Assembly (NCBI GenBank): GCA_030430515.1
Contig: JAUIKX010000191.1
Span: forward strand, 1 to 6,814
DNA length: 6,814 nt
Source: Gammaproteobacteria bacterium
Lineage (GTDB): Bacteria > Pseudomonadota > Gammaproteobacteria > Pseudomonadales > Azotimanducaceae
Direction of reading: 5' to 3'
Below are positions 1 to 6,450 of the stretch, one piece after another. The notes beneath the pieces are model-generated. The model was not told the DNA's origin and did not search any database. It saw nothing but the letters and a program-made list of their open reading frames with translations. The position numbers were made by a program, and so were the translations under genes. The stretch's first letter is position 1, and each line of letters starts with the position of its first letter.

Positions 1-1442
1 TCTTCGGCCTTATCCCCAGCCAAGCCTGCGGGCCGTGTGGCTCTAGCAATATCTTCGCCATTGCGCAGGCGGCGGTGAACGGCTCGGATCTGCTCTCCTG
101 TTGGGTAGGTGGGGAAGCGGTCCTGCGGAATGAATTCGATGTCCGGAGAAAGCAGGTTCAGGACAAAGTTTCCGCGTTCCATGAGCAGGCTGGGGGTGAT
201 CCAGCTTCTTCCCTGTCGCCAGCCTGCCACGGTTGGCGGGTGTAAGAGATACTGGCCGAGGCTGCCGGTTACTACGTTGAAGTCCGGCGCACCCGGCAGA
301 TTGTCGAGTCCGAGCTTGCGGTAGGTTGAAATGACGAGCTCAACCGGACTTTTGATATGGGCGCCAATGTGACGTTTGTCGTAAAACGCTCGAGACAGCA
401 GCAGCGTTTCTATAAACGGCTGAAGCGCGTAACCGTGCCTGCGCAGCTCGACACCGAGCGCTTCGGATCGCTTTTCATCGACCTGGTCGCTCACGAGAAA
501 GCGATAGATTTTGGTCGCGATGAACTGAGCCGTCACCGGATGATCCAGAATCATGTCGATGATCTGCACCCCATCGAAGCGACCTTGCCTGCCGAAAAAT
601 CGCTTCTGGCCATCGTCGTGTTTCGATGGATCGATGGAAAATTCCGTGCCGACGAAGTTCCAGCCGGTGAATGCGCGGGCCGCTTCCCGGATGTCCTGTT
701 CCGAGTAATGACCGACGCCCATGGTGAACAGCTCCATGATCTCGCGGGCGAAGTTTTCGTTGGGTGACCCTTTGACGTTCACGCCGGCATCCAGGTAGGC
801 GAGCATGGCGGGGTCCTGAGCTGCGGCGATCAGCAGATCGCGGAAGTTGCCCATCCCCTTAGCCTGTAACATGTGCAGCTGAATCAGCATCTTGCGGTAA
901 TCGCGGACCTTGTCTTCGCTCGTTGCGAAGTGGCCGTGCCAGAAGAGGGCCATCTTTTCGCGCAGCGGCTGGTTTGTGGTGAGCATGCGTTCAGCCCACC
1001 ACTGCGTGACTCGATCGGTTTCCAGCCGGCTGGCCCGAAGCCAGTAGAAGAACTTGTTGACGATGGGTTGCAACGGTCGGTTGCCGCCGCTGCGTACTTT
1101 GATGCCGAGCGCCTCGCCGGTTTCCTCAGCGAGCCGGGTGGTGGCGGGGCGGCTTGGCGGAAAAGGGTCCAGTGCGGGCTCGAATATTCCGGAGTGCTCG
1201 AAAGGTGGGAGCACCTTCGAGGCCACGCCTTCGAAGTACACCAGCGAACGCACGGCCGCTCGCGCATCCATGTTGGCCAGCCGGTCAACGTCCTCCGGCG
1301 TGCCGCCGAATCCTGCGCGTTCCAGCAGATGTGCTGCGGTGGTTCTGTTCCAATCGGCTGCGTCGATCGGGTCGAGTTCGCCGGCGTACGCGGTGGGTAA
1401 GAGTATCGCCAGAACGAGCGTAGCAATCATTCTGTATGGCAT
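1..1442 (-). CDS. DUF1800 family exported protein, C-terminus cut by the window edge
   Basis: The minus-strand frame is open from position 1442 to the left edge, giving 480 complete codons with no stop. Family hallmarks appear in the usual order: EKMALFWHGHFATS at about residues 162-175, NENFAREIMELFTMG at 228-242, FTGW at 258-261, HDDG at 275-278, and PPTVAGWRQGRSW at about 402-414. DUF1800 proteins are usually about 450-550 residues, so only a short tail is probably missing. The start ATG at 1442 is preferred because GGAAAG lies 10 bases upstream and the first 20 residues read as a signal peptide: a basic start, a hydrophobic ATLVLAILL core, and Ala-Tyr-Ala before Gly21. In-frame ATGs at 1460 and 1472 would lengthen the N-terminus, and one at 1430 would remove the basic part. 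The biochemical role of the family is unknown. Its gene is often followed by a DUF1501 gene, which here would lie off the left edge. Confidence 0.9.
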   Translation of the reverse strand, partial: MPYRMIATLVLAILLPTAYAGELDPIDAADWNRTTAAHLLERAGFGGTPEDVDRLANMDARAAVRSLVYFEGVASKVLPPFEHSGIFEPALDPFPPSRPATTRLAEETGEALGIKVRSGGNRPLQPIVNKFFYWLRASRLETDRVTQWWAERMLTTNQPLREKMALFWHGHFATSEDKVRDYRKMLIQLHMLQAKGMGNFRDLLIAAAQDPAMLAYLDAGVNVKGSPNENFAREIMELFTMGVGHYSEQDIREAARAFTGWNFVGTEFSIDPSKHDDGQKRFFGRQGRFDGVQIIDMILDHPVTAQFIATKIYRFLVSDQVDEKRSEALGVELRRHGYALQPFIETLLLSRAFYDKRHIGAHIKSPVELVISTYRKLGLDNLPGAPDFNVVTGSLGQYLLHPPTVAGWRQGRSWITPSLLMERGNFVLNLLSPDIEFIPQDRFPTYPTGEQIRAVHRRLRNGEDIARATRPAGLAGDKAE

Positions 1443-1534
1443 CGGCTCACGTCTTTCCATCGATGTACGCATAGCATTCTACACGCACGAACAAATTCTC
1501 TTGCGGAAAAACACAGGCAGACTGGATTCGCCGA
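1443..1534. other. Gap between the catabolic operon and the DUF1800 gene
   Basis: These 92 bases are the longest non-coding stretch in the window. They separate the ligase stop codon from the chosen DUF1800 start. I see no convincing stem-loop followed by a T-run on the minus strand, so no intrinsic terminator can be called. A TAGAAT hexamer on the minus strand (plus-strand positions 1476-1481) could serve as a -10 box, but there is no good -35 box at 16-18 bases. Whether DUF1800 is read from the operon or from its own promoter stays open. Confidence 0.5.
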
Positions 1535-3070
1535 TCAGACGAACTGCTTTCTCAGCGCCTTCTTGTCCGGTTTGCCCACCGCGGTCTGCGGTATGGCGTC
1601 GATGAAGTGCACCTGCTTCGGCGCCTGTACCGCACCTTTGTGTTCGCGCACGAGCGAAATGAGTTCATCGGACTGAACAGACGCGCCGGGCCGCAGCACC
1701 ACTGCTGCCGTTACCGCCTCACCCCACTTCTCGTCCGGGGTGCCGAACACCGATACCTGGCCGACAGCGGGGTGGGTGGCGATGACGTTCTCCACCTCGC
1801 TGGGGAAAACGTTGAAACCTCCGGAGACGATCATGTCCTTCTTGCGATCGACGATGCGCAGGAAGCCATCGGGATCTTTGACGGCGACATCGCCGGTATG
1901 CAGCCAGCCGCCCGCCAGCGCTTCACGGTTCTGCTCGTCGCGATTGAGGTAACCGTCCATCACCAACGCGCCGCGCACGCAGATTTCACCGGCCTGCCCG
2001 TCGGGCACCTCGTTGCAGTCGTCGTCGAGCAACGCGACGTCCACGTAGGGTACCGGCCGGCCGCAGGAGGCAAGACGGTCCATATTGTTGGGATCATGTT
2101 CGCTGCGCCGCATGGTGCAAACGGTCATGGGTGCTTCGGCCTGGCCGTAGAACTGAAAGAACACGGGGCCGATGCGCTCGATGCCTTCTTTCAGACGAGC
2201 GGGCGACATCAGGGACGCACCGTAGAAAATCGTTTCCAGGCTCGACAGGTCGTACTTGTCGAGATCCGGGTGATCGAGCAGAGCGTAGATCATCGTCGGC
2301 ACCAGCATGATGCAGCTGATGCGGTGGTTTTGAATGGCTTCGAGTACAGCGGTGGCATCGAAAGACGGCAGAATCACCATATAGCCCTGCTTCAGAAGCG
2401 CGGGGCCGAACAACGTTCCGCCTGCGTGGCTCAAAGGCACGACGGCGAGAATACGCGGCTCATGCGGCCACTCCCACTCCTGCAGCATGATCTGCTGGGC
2501 CATGGCGCCGGATCGGGGGTTGCCGGGTATGGCTTTCGGTGTGCCCGTGGTGCCGCCGGAGTAGGACAGCCGTGGGATGTAGTCCGCGGGCACTTCCGGG
2601 CGCTCGATCGGCCCAGGGGTGAACTGCCTGGATAGCGCTTTCAGGTCTTCACCGGTTTCACCCTCGCCCAGCGCGAGCACGGTCTTGAGGCGGTTGGTGC
2701 GTGCGGCAAGCTCGGCGGCGCGTTTCTCGAACTTGGCCGGGTCGTAGATAAGCGCTTCCACGTCGCCGTCTTCGATGGCGAAGAGGTGGTCGTCGGCGGA
2801 ACCCATCGGGTGCATGGTGACGAGCCCGGCGCCAGCGTAGCCAATCGCATTGTGCAGAATCACCACTTCCACCGAATTGCCGGCCAGGAGCGCCACACGT
2901 TTGCCACCTTCGATGCCCTTCGAGCGCATGGCCTGAGTGAACTGGCTGATGGCGTCCAGAAGTTGCCCGCCGGTCCATGGGTCGCCTTCGGCCATCTGCA
3001 GGATCGGCCTGTTGCGATCGCGTGACAGGGCATTGAGGATCGGGTTAACCGCAAACTGGGACGGGTGCAT
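1535..3070 (-). CDS. Acyl-CoA synthetase (AMP-forming), FadD8-like
   Basis: This 511-residue enzyme of the ANL adenylating superfamily would activate a carboxylic acid with ATP and CoA to an acyl-CoA in the cytoplasm. The core motifs are all visible: the phosphate-binding loop SGGTTGTPKA at 171-180, YGQAEAP at 308-314, the HTGD ribose-binding motif at 391-394, the hinge region DRKKDMIVSGGFN at 408-420, and Lys500 in VGKPDKKAL as the expected adenylation lysine. The segment TMHPMGSADDH (85-95), the pairing of EWEWP with PLSHAGG (198-218), and APKQVHFID near the end recall the mycobacterial FadD8 type. That comparison is from memory, not from an alignment. The natural acid cannot be read from the sequence. 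The start is supported by AAGGAG five bases upstream. SDR1 ends 17 bases upstream, and this appears to be the last gene of the operon. It looks full length and intact. Confidence 0.93.
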   Translation of the reverse strand: MHPSQFAVNPILNALSRDRNRPILQMAEGDPWTGGQLLDAISQFTQAMRSKGIEGGKRVALLAGNSVEVVILHNAIGYAGAGLVTMHPMGSADDHLFAIEDGDVEALIYDPAKFEKRAAELAARTNRLKTVLALGEGETGEDLKALSRQFTPGPIERPEVPADYIPRLSYSGGTTGTPKAIPGNPRSGAMAQQIMLQEWEWPHEPRILAVVPLSHAGGTLFGPALLKQGYMVILPSFDATAVLEAIQNHRISCIMLVPTMIYALLDHPDLDKYDLSSLETIFYGASLMSPARLKEGIERIGPVFFQFYGQAEAPMTVCTMRRSEHDPNNMDRLASCGRPVPYVDVALLDDDCNEVPDGQAGEICVRGALVMDGYLNRDEQNREALAGGWLHTGDVAVKDPDGFLRIVDRKKDMIVSGGFNVFPSEVENVIATHPAVGQVSVFGTPDEKWGEAVTAAVVLRPGASVQSDELISLVREHKGAVQAPKQVHFIDAIPQTAVGKPDKKALRKQFV

Positions 3071-3075
3071 GGATG

Positions 3076-3081
3076 CTCCTT
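3076..3081 (-). promoter_or_regulatory. Ribosome binding site of the acyl-CoA synthetase gene
   Basis: The minus strand reads AAGGAG, five bases before the ATG at 3070. It lies in the 17-base gap after SDR1 and supports this start. Confidence 0.75.
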
Positions 3082-3087
3082 GGGTTC

Positions 3088-3975
3088 TTATTCCTGCGCT
3101 GAAAGCTGGGTGAGAAAGCCTTCCAGCATGGCCGGGTATGGGTTGGTCGCAGTGGCTCGCCCCATGGCGATTGCCTGGGCCTGCGCCCTGGAGATGTCGT
3201 CATCGAAGTTGGGCAGCACGTAGAGATCGTTCGCCTCGATGGCTGCGTACACGCGGTCGGCGAGCTCCGAAGCAGGCATGCCCGAATCCACGCCGTTGCG
3301 CATCATGTTTTCAAGAGCCGCGAGCGTCGGGTTGTCGAGGCGTGCACCCAACTCACTTTGCAGGTCGGCGGGTCCGGTTTTTTCCGGGAACATAATCTTC
3401 GACTGAATGACGCCGGGCATGACCACGGTCACGCCGATGTTGGGGATGTTCTGTGCCGTGAGATCCAGGTACAGCGCTTCGCTCAGCGCCAGGACCGCGT
3501 GCTTGGTCATGGAGTAGCTTGCGAAACCAGGATTCACGGTAATGCCGGCGCCGGAGCTCGTCGTGGTGACATGGCAGGGGTCGCCCTGAGCAATCATGCG
3601 CGGGACAAAAGTGCGTATGCCGTGGATCACTGAACGCTGGTTGACGCCGAGCACCCATTCGTACTCTTCCGCCGAGATATCCCAAGTCAGGCCTGAAGCA
3701 AAAACGCCGGCATTGTTGAAGAGCAGATTGACCTTGCCGAAGCGTTCTATGGCCGCCTCGGCGAGGGCCTCCATGTCGTCGAGCTTCGAGGCATCGCCCT
3801 GTACCGCCAACACATCGCCGGTCGTCGCGAGCTGCGCCTCGGCGTCTGCCAGGGCGTCTGCGCGTATGTCAGAGATCACCACTTTCGCGCCGCGTGCCTG
3901 CGCGCCCTGCGCGAGCGCCAGGCCGATACCGCTGGCGCCGCCAGTGATGACCGCAACTGCATTCTCACAGCGCAC
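3088..3975 (-). CDS. Short-chain dehydrogenase/reductase (SDR1)
   Basis: This is a 295-residue classical-type SDR, expected to be a soluble NAD(P)-dependent alcohol/ketone oxidoreductase. It shows the nucleotide loop TGGASGIG (11-18), Asp36 at the end of the second strand, NNAG (87-90), Asn112, Ser140/Ser141, and Tyr154 and Lys158 in YSMTK. The catalytic Asn-Ser-Tyr-Lys set is therefore intact. Asp36 favours NAD(H), though Arg38 nearby leaves this uncertain. The tail after residue 200 is long and lacks the VDGG ending seen in SDR2, so the two SDRs are not recent duplicates. The start is GTG, because an in-frame TAG lies two codons upstream and no ATG falls before the glycine motif. Its own ribosome binding site is poor: AAAAGG about 11 bases away. 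Translation is probably coupled to the thiolase gene. The likely job is oxidising a hydroxyl on a CoA-bound intermediate; the substrate is unknown. Confidence 0.9.
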   Translation of the reverse strand: MRCENAVAVITGGASGIGLALAQGAQARGAKVVISDIRADALADAEAQLATTGDVLAVQGDASKLDDMEALAEAAIERFGKVNLLFNNAGVFASGLTWDISAEEYEWVLGVNQRSVIHGIRTFVPRMIAQGDPCHVTTTSSGAGITVNPGFASYSMTKHAVLALSEALYLDLTAQNIPNIGVTVVMPGVIQSKIMFPEKTGPADLQSELGARLDNPTLAALENMMRNGVDSGMPASELADRVYAAIEANDLYVLPNFDDDISRAQAQAIAMGRATATNPYPAMLEGFLTQLSAQE

Positions 3976-3984
3976 GCTGATCTA
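3973..3984 (-). promoter_or_regulatory. Thiolase stop / SDR1 start junction, same frame
   Basis: On the minus strand the junction reads TAG ATC AGC GTG. The TAG ends the thiolase and the GTG starts SDR1. Both genes use the same frame with a single stop between them. This layout suits termination followed by re-initiation, and stop read-through would join the two proteins. Confidence 0.8.
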
Positions 3985-5130
3985 CGCCTTTTCCAGAATG
4001 TGGATGCCGCAAGCGGTACCCATGCCGGGCCCGCCGCCCACCACGTGGGTGAGGCCGATGCGTGCACCTTCCACCTGCCGTTCGCCCGCTTCACCGCGGA
4101 GATGGGTAGACACTTCATAGATGTTGGCGATACCTGTGGCGCCCAGTGGGTGGCCTTTCGACAACAGGCCGCCAGACACGTTAACCGGCACTCTGCCACC
4201 CAGCGCCGTATCGCCGTCGTCGATGAGGCGGCCGGCTTCGCCATCGGCACAGAGCCCGAGGTTTTCGTAGTGCACGATCTCCGCGGTGGCGAAGCAGTCG
4301 TGCAGCTCCACGAGGTCGATGTCTTCTGGCCCAAGGCCTGCCCGTTCGTAAGCGCGCGCAGCCGCGATGCGTGTTGCCGAACTGAAATCCGGCATGGCCA
4401 TCTGCCGTTCTTCGAACGGGTTGCTGCTCATTTCGGACGCACGCACTTTGATCGCCCGCGCCGACAGGCCGAGCTGCTTCATTTTCTGCTCCGATACCAG
4501 CACGGCGGCGGCTGACCCATCGACATTCACAGAGCACATGAGCTTGGTGTTGGGATAGGCGATCATCTCCGCGTTCATCACCATTTCGAGCGGTGTCTCC
4601 TTTCGATACATGGACTTCGGATTCATGGTGGAGTGATGATGGTTTTTGACCGACACTCTGGCGAACTGCTCGAAAGTGGTGCCGTAGCGTTTGGTGTGCT
4701 CCATGCCGATGTGCGAGAACATGGCCGGCATGGTGCCGGAGCCGATGAGCCCTTCGGTAGACGGTCCACCGCTACCGCCTCCGAGCAGCCCTTTACCCAT
4801 CTGCTCTACACCGACCGCAAGTACGGTGTCGTAGACACCGGCTTTCACAGCCATCCAGGCGTCGCGGAAAGCGGTGGCGCCTGTGGCGCAGGCGTTGGCG
4901 ACATTGGTGACAGGGATGCCGGTCTGGCCGATCTCCGCCAGCATCCGCTGACCGACCATGCCGCTGGCCTGACCGAGATTGCCGCAGTACAGCGCCTGCA
5001 TGTCGCGGATGGACAGCCCGGAATCGTCCAGCGCCATCAGTGCCGCTTCCGCTGCCAGGCTCGGCACCGTGCGGTCTGGATAGCGGCCGAAGGTGATCAT
5101 GTCGATGCCAACGATATAGACGTCGCTCAT
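3982..5130 (-). CDS. SCP2-type thiolase (acetyl-CoA acyltransferase family)
   Basis: This 382-residue thiolase-fold enzyme belongs to the SCP-x/SCP2-thiolase branch and lacks a fused sterol carrier domain. Catalytic loops are visible: Cys81 in NACATG (the nucleophile), HDCF at 277-280, and SKGHPLGATG at 324-333 with His327. Where classical thiolases carry a second cysteine in a CxG loop, this protein reads HVVGGG (362-367), so that cysteine is absent. In SCP2-thiolases the cysteine of the HDCF loop is reported to be important for catalysis, and Cys279 is present here. The site therefore looks competent for thiolysis of a 3-ketoacyl-CoA. Retro-aldol cleavage, as done by the related Ltp2 proteins, cannot be ruled out. 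The start has AAAGGAG seven bases upstream. The DUF35 gene lies 28 bases upstream, and such proteins are known partners of thiolase-like enzymes. SDR1 follows six bases downstream in the same frame. Confidence 0.93.
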   Translation of the reverse strand: MSDVYIVGIDMITFGRYPDRTVPSLAAEAALMALDDSGLSIRDMQALYCGNLGQASGMVGQRMLAEIGQTGIPVTNVANACATGATAFRDAWMAVKAGVYDTVLAVGVEQMGKGLLGGGSGGPSTEGLIGSGTMPAMFSHIGMEHTKRYGTTFEQFARVSVKNHHHSTMNPKSMYRKETPLEMVMNAEMIAYPNTKLMCSVNVDGSAAAVLVSEQKMKQLGLSARAIKVRASEMSSNPFEERQMAMPDFSSATRIAAARAYERAGLGPEDIDLVELHDCFATAEIVHYENLGLCADGEAGRLIDDGDTALGGRVPVNVSGGLLSKGHPLGATGIANIYEVSTHLRGEAGERQVEGARIGLTHVVGGGPGMGTACGIHILEKA

Positions 5131-5137
5131 AGCTTTG

Positions 5138-5144
5138 CTCCTTT
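5138..5144 (-). promoter_or_regulatory. Ribosome binding site of the thiolase gene
   Basis: The minus strand reads AAAGGAG, seven bases before the thiolase ATG. It is the strongest such site in the window, which suggests efficient independent initiation. Confidence 0.8.
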
Positions 5145-5158
5145 AACGTTACAGGCTG

Positions 5159-5593
5159 CTAGCCCGCAGGCACAAAAAAGTAGGTGAGGTAGGGCGTGCC
5201 CGCTTTGTTGACGGGTTCCGCCTCCCGATAGACGATCTTCACGGGCATATCGAAGGCGATACTCTCCGGGTCCGGGTCCACGTCCAGTAGCGTGCCTTTG
5301 ATGTGGGCGCCATCGTCCAGATCGACGATGGCATCGACAAAGGGCGTATCGACTCCCGGAAAACTCCTGTGCACGACCGTGAAATCGTACAGCTTGCCGG
5401 TCTCGCTGAGATGCACGGCTTCCATCCGATCTCGGGCGCTGCACTTTGCGCACACGGTTCGCTCGCCGACGAACACATGTCCGCAGGCGCCGCACTTCGA
5501 ACCTGCGAGGTAGGGGCCGTTGTCGCCGGTTTTCAGGAAGGGGACCAGCGGTTCGGCGCCGGATTCGATTGGGGTCTCGGTTTCGGCAGTCAT
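5159..5593 (-). CDS. DUF35 zinc-ribbon/OB-fold protein, probable thiolase partner
   Basis: This 144-residue protein has the standard two-part DUF35 layout. The N-terminal rubredoxin-like zinc ribbon uses Cys34, Cys37, Cys48 and Cys51, in the pattern C-x2-C-x10-C-x2-C. An OB-fold follows from about residue 60 to the end. No signal peptide or membrane segment is seen. Family members work with thiolase-fold enzymes. In the archaeal acetoacetyl-CoA thiolase/HMG-CoA synthase complex the DUF35 subunit contributes to a shared CoA site. In steroid side-chain degradation the DUF35 part of ChsH2 pairs with the aldolase Ltp2. Its place directly before the thiolase gene points to the same kind of complex here; this is inferred from position. 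The start overlaps the SDR2 stop by four bases (ATGA), and GGAGGA lies seven bases upstream, inside the SDR2 coding sequence. The length is typical of the stand-alone form. Confidence 0.92.
   Translation of the reverse strand: MTAETETPIESGAEPLVPFLKTGDNGPYLAGSKCGACGHVFVGERTVCAKCSARDRMEAVHLSETGKLYDFTVVHRSFPGVDTPFVDAIVDLDDGAHIKGTLLDVDPDPESIAFDMPVKIVYREAEPVNKAGTPYLTYFFVPAG
5590..5593 (-). promoter_or_regulatory. ATGA overlap of SDR2 stop and DUF35 start
   Basis: The minus strand reads ATGA, in which the DUF35 ATG shares bases with the SDR2 TGA. This four-base overlap is a common sign of translational coupling and supports both the operon and both gene ends. Confidence 0.85.
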
Positions 5594-6441
5594 GGCTGTT
5601 CCTCCGGTGCTGCTTCGATCATGGCGGCGTGAATGGGCGTCAGCGCAGTCTCGTCCCAGGAAGCCCGCTGACCGACCAGAATACCGCCGTCGACGATCTG
5701 GTGGGTGCCGGTGACGAACGAAGATTCATCGCTGGCGAAATAAAGCGCTGCATTGGCGATGTCAGTAGGCTGGCCCGCTCGGCGCATAGGCTGCATGCGG
5801 CTCGCGGCATCGGTCAGCGAGCCGGCCATCTGGTCAGCGCTGGCGCGATCGAGCCCGGCGGAGACGCCGAAAATCGGCGTGACGATTACGCCTGGGCAGA
5901 TCGCGTTCACTCGAATGTTGTATGCTGCCAGCTCCGCTGCGGCCAGCTTGCTCAGATGGATGACGCCGGCTTTGGCCACGCCATAGGCAAGACCCCAACC
6001 GGCTTCGAGGCCGGCAATTGAGGCGGTATTGATGATGGAGCCGCCACCGTTGGCCTGCATGACTCTACCGGCATGTTTGATGCCCAGCATGGGGCCGCGG
6101 AGAAGAAGATTCAGCGTGGCGTCCCAGCCGTCGATCTGCATATCGAGCGCACCGGCAGGCGTTCCGCCGCTGCCGGCATTGTTGAAGAGGACGTTGAGGC
6201 CGCCGAACCGCTCCGCGGCGAGATGCACAGCAGCTTCGATGTCGGCTTCCAGTGTAACGTCGCAATGGCCGTAGGCCACCTGACCATCGAAGCGTTGCTC
6301 CAGCATGCGCCCCTTTTCGTCCTGCATGTCTGCAACCACGACACGAGCACCTTCCTCCACGAAGCGTTCGGTCGTGGCCAGGCCGATGCCGGAACAGCCG
6401 CCGGTGATCAGCGCGACTTTGCCTTTGAGTCTTTCTCCCAT
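5590..6441 (-). CDS. Short-chain dehydrogenase/reductase (SDR2)
   Basis: This 283-residue classical SDR is expected to be a cytoplasmic NAD(H)-dependent alcohol dehydrogenase or ketone reductase. It has the nucleotide loop TGGCSGIG (13-20), Asp38 at the end of the second strand (favouring NAD(H)), NNAG (87-90), Asn111 in LNLLLRG, Ser141, and Tyr153 with Lys157 in YGVAK. PG follows at 183-184, and VDGG at 250-253 marks the usual end of the fold. A tail of about 30 residues extends beyond it. The overall look is that of hydroxysteroid- or hydroxyacyl-CoA dehydrogenase-like SDRs, but the substrate cannot be named. The ATG follows the flavoprotein TAG by six bases in the same frame. No good ribosome binding site is visible upstream, so translation probably depends on ribosomes finishing the preceding gene. 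Its end overlaps the DUF35 start. All catalytic residues are present. Confidence 0.92.
   Translation of the reverse strand: MGERLKGKVALITGGCSGIGLATTERFVEEGARVVVADMQDEKGRMLEQRFDGQVAYGHCDVTLEADIEAAVHLAAERFGGLNVLFNNAGSGGTPAGALDMQIDGWDATLNLLLRGPMLGIKHAGRVMQANGGGSIINTASIAGLEAGWGLAYGVAKAGVIHLSKLAAAELAAYNIRVNAICPGVIVTPIFGVSAGLDRASADQMAGSLTDAASRMQPMRRAGQPTDIANAALYFASDESSFVTGTHQIVDGGILVGQRASWDETALTPIHAAMIEAAPEEQP
5600..5605 (-). promoter_or_regulatory. Ribosome binding site of the DUF35 gene
   Basis: The minus strand reads GGAGGA within the last codons of SDR2, with GGAGG ending about seven bases before the DUF35 ATG. It fixes the DUF35 start. Confidence 0.75.
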
Positions 6442-6450
6442 AGGGCTCTA
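6439..6450 (-). promoter_or_regulatory. Flavoprotein stop / SDR2 start junction, same frame
   Basis: On the minus strand the junction reads TAG AGC CCT ATG. The upstream flavoprotein ends and SDR2 starts in one frame, two codons apart. This repeats the layout before SDR1, again with no strong ribosome binding site for the SDR. Confidence 0.8.

Noticed and set aside
357..767. A 136-codon plus-strand frame opposite the DUF1800 gene
   Set aside because: It is antisense to the conserved NENFARE and HDDG region and has no motif or clear ribosome binding site.
884..1426. A 180-codon minus-strand frame overlapping the DUF1800 gene
   Set aside because: The translation is low-complexity, rich in Ser, Pro and Arg, while another frame of the same strand gives an uninterrupted DUF1800 protein.
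1476..1481. TAGAAT on the minus strand as a -10 promoter box for DUF1800
   Set aside because: There is no acceptable -35 hexamer at normal spacing; a single six-base match is expected by chance.
1441..1535. Matching six-base inverted ends (ATCGGC and GCCGAT) around the gap
   Set aside because: The arms are short and more than 80 bases apart, with no T-run and no target-site repeat, so this is neither a terminator nor a mobile element.
1607..2635. A 342-codon open frame on the plus strand opposite the ligase gene
   Set aside because: Its translation has no recognisable motif, and it lies wholly opposite a gene with every ANL motif. Long antisense frames are expected in GC-rich coding DNA.
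3088..6441. The two SDR genes as a tandem duplication
   Set aside because: They share only family motifs; their C-terminal halves differ clearly, and SDR1 lacks the VDGG ending, so they are separate SDR lineages.
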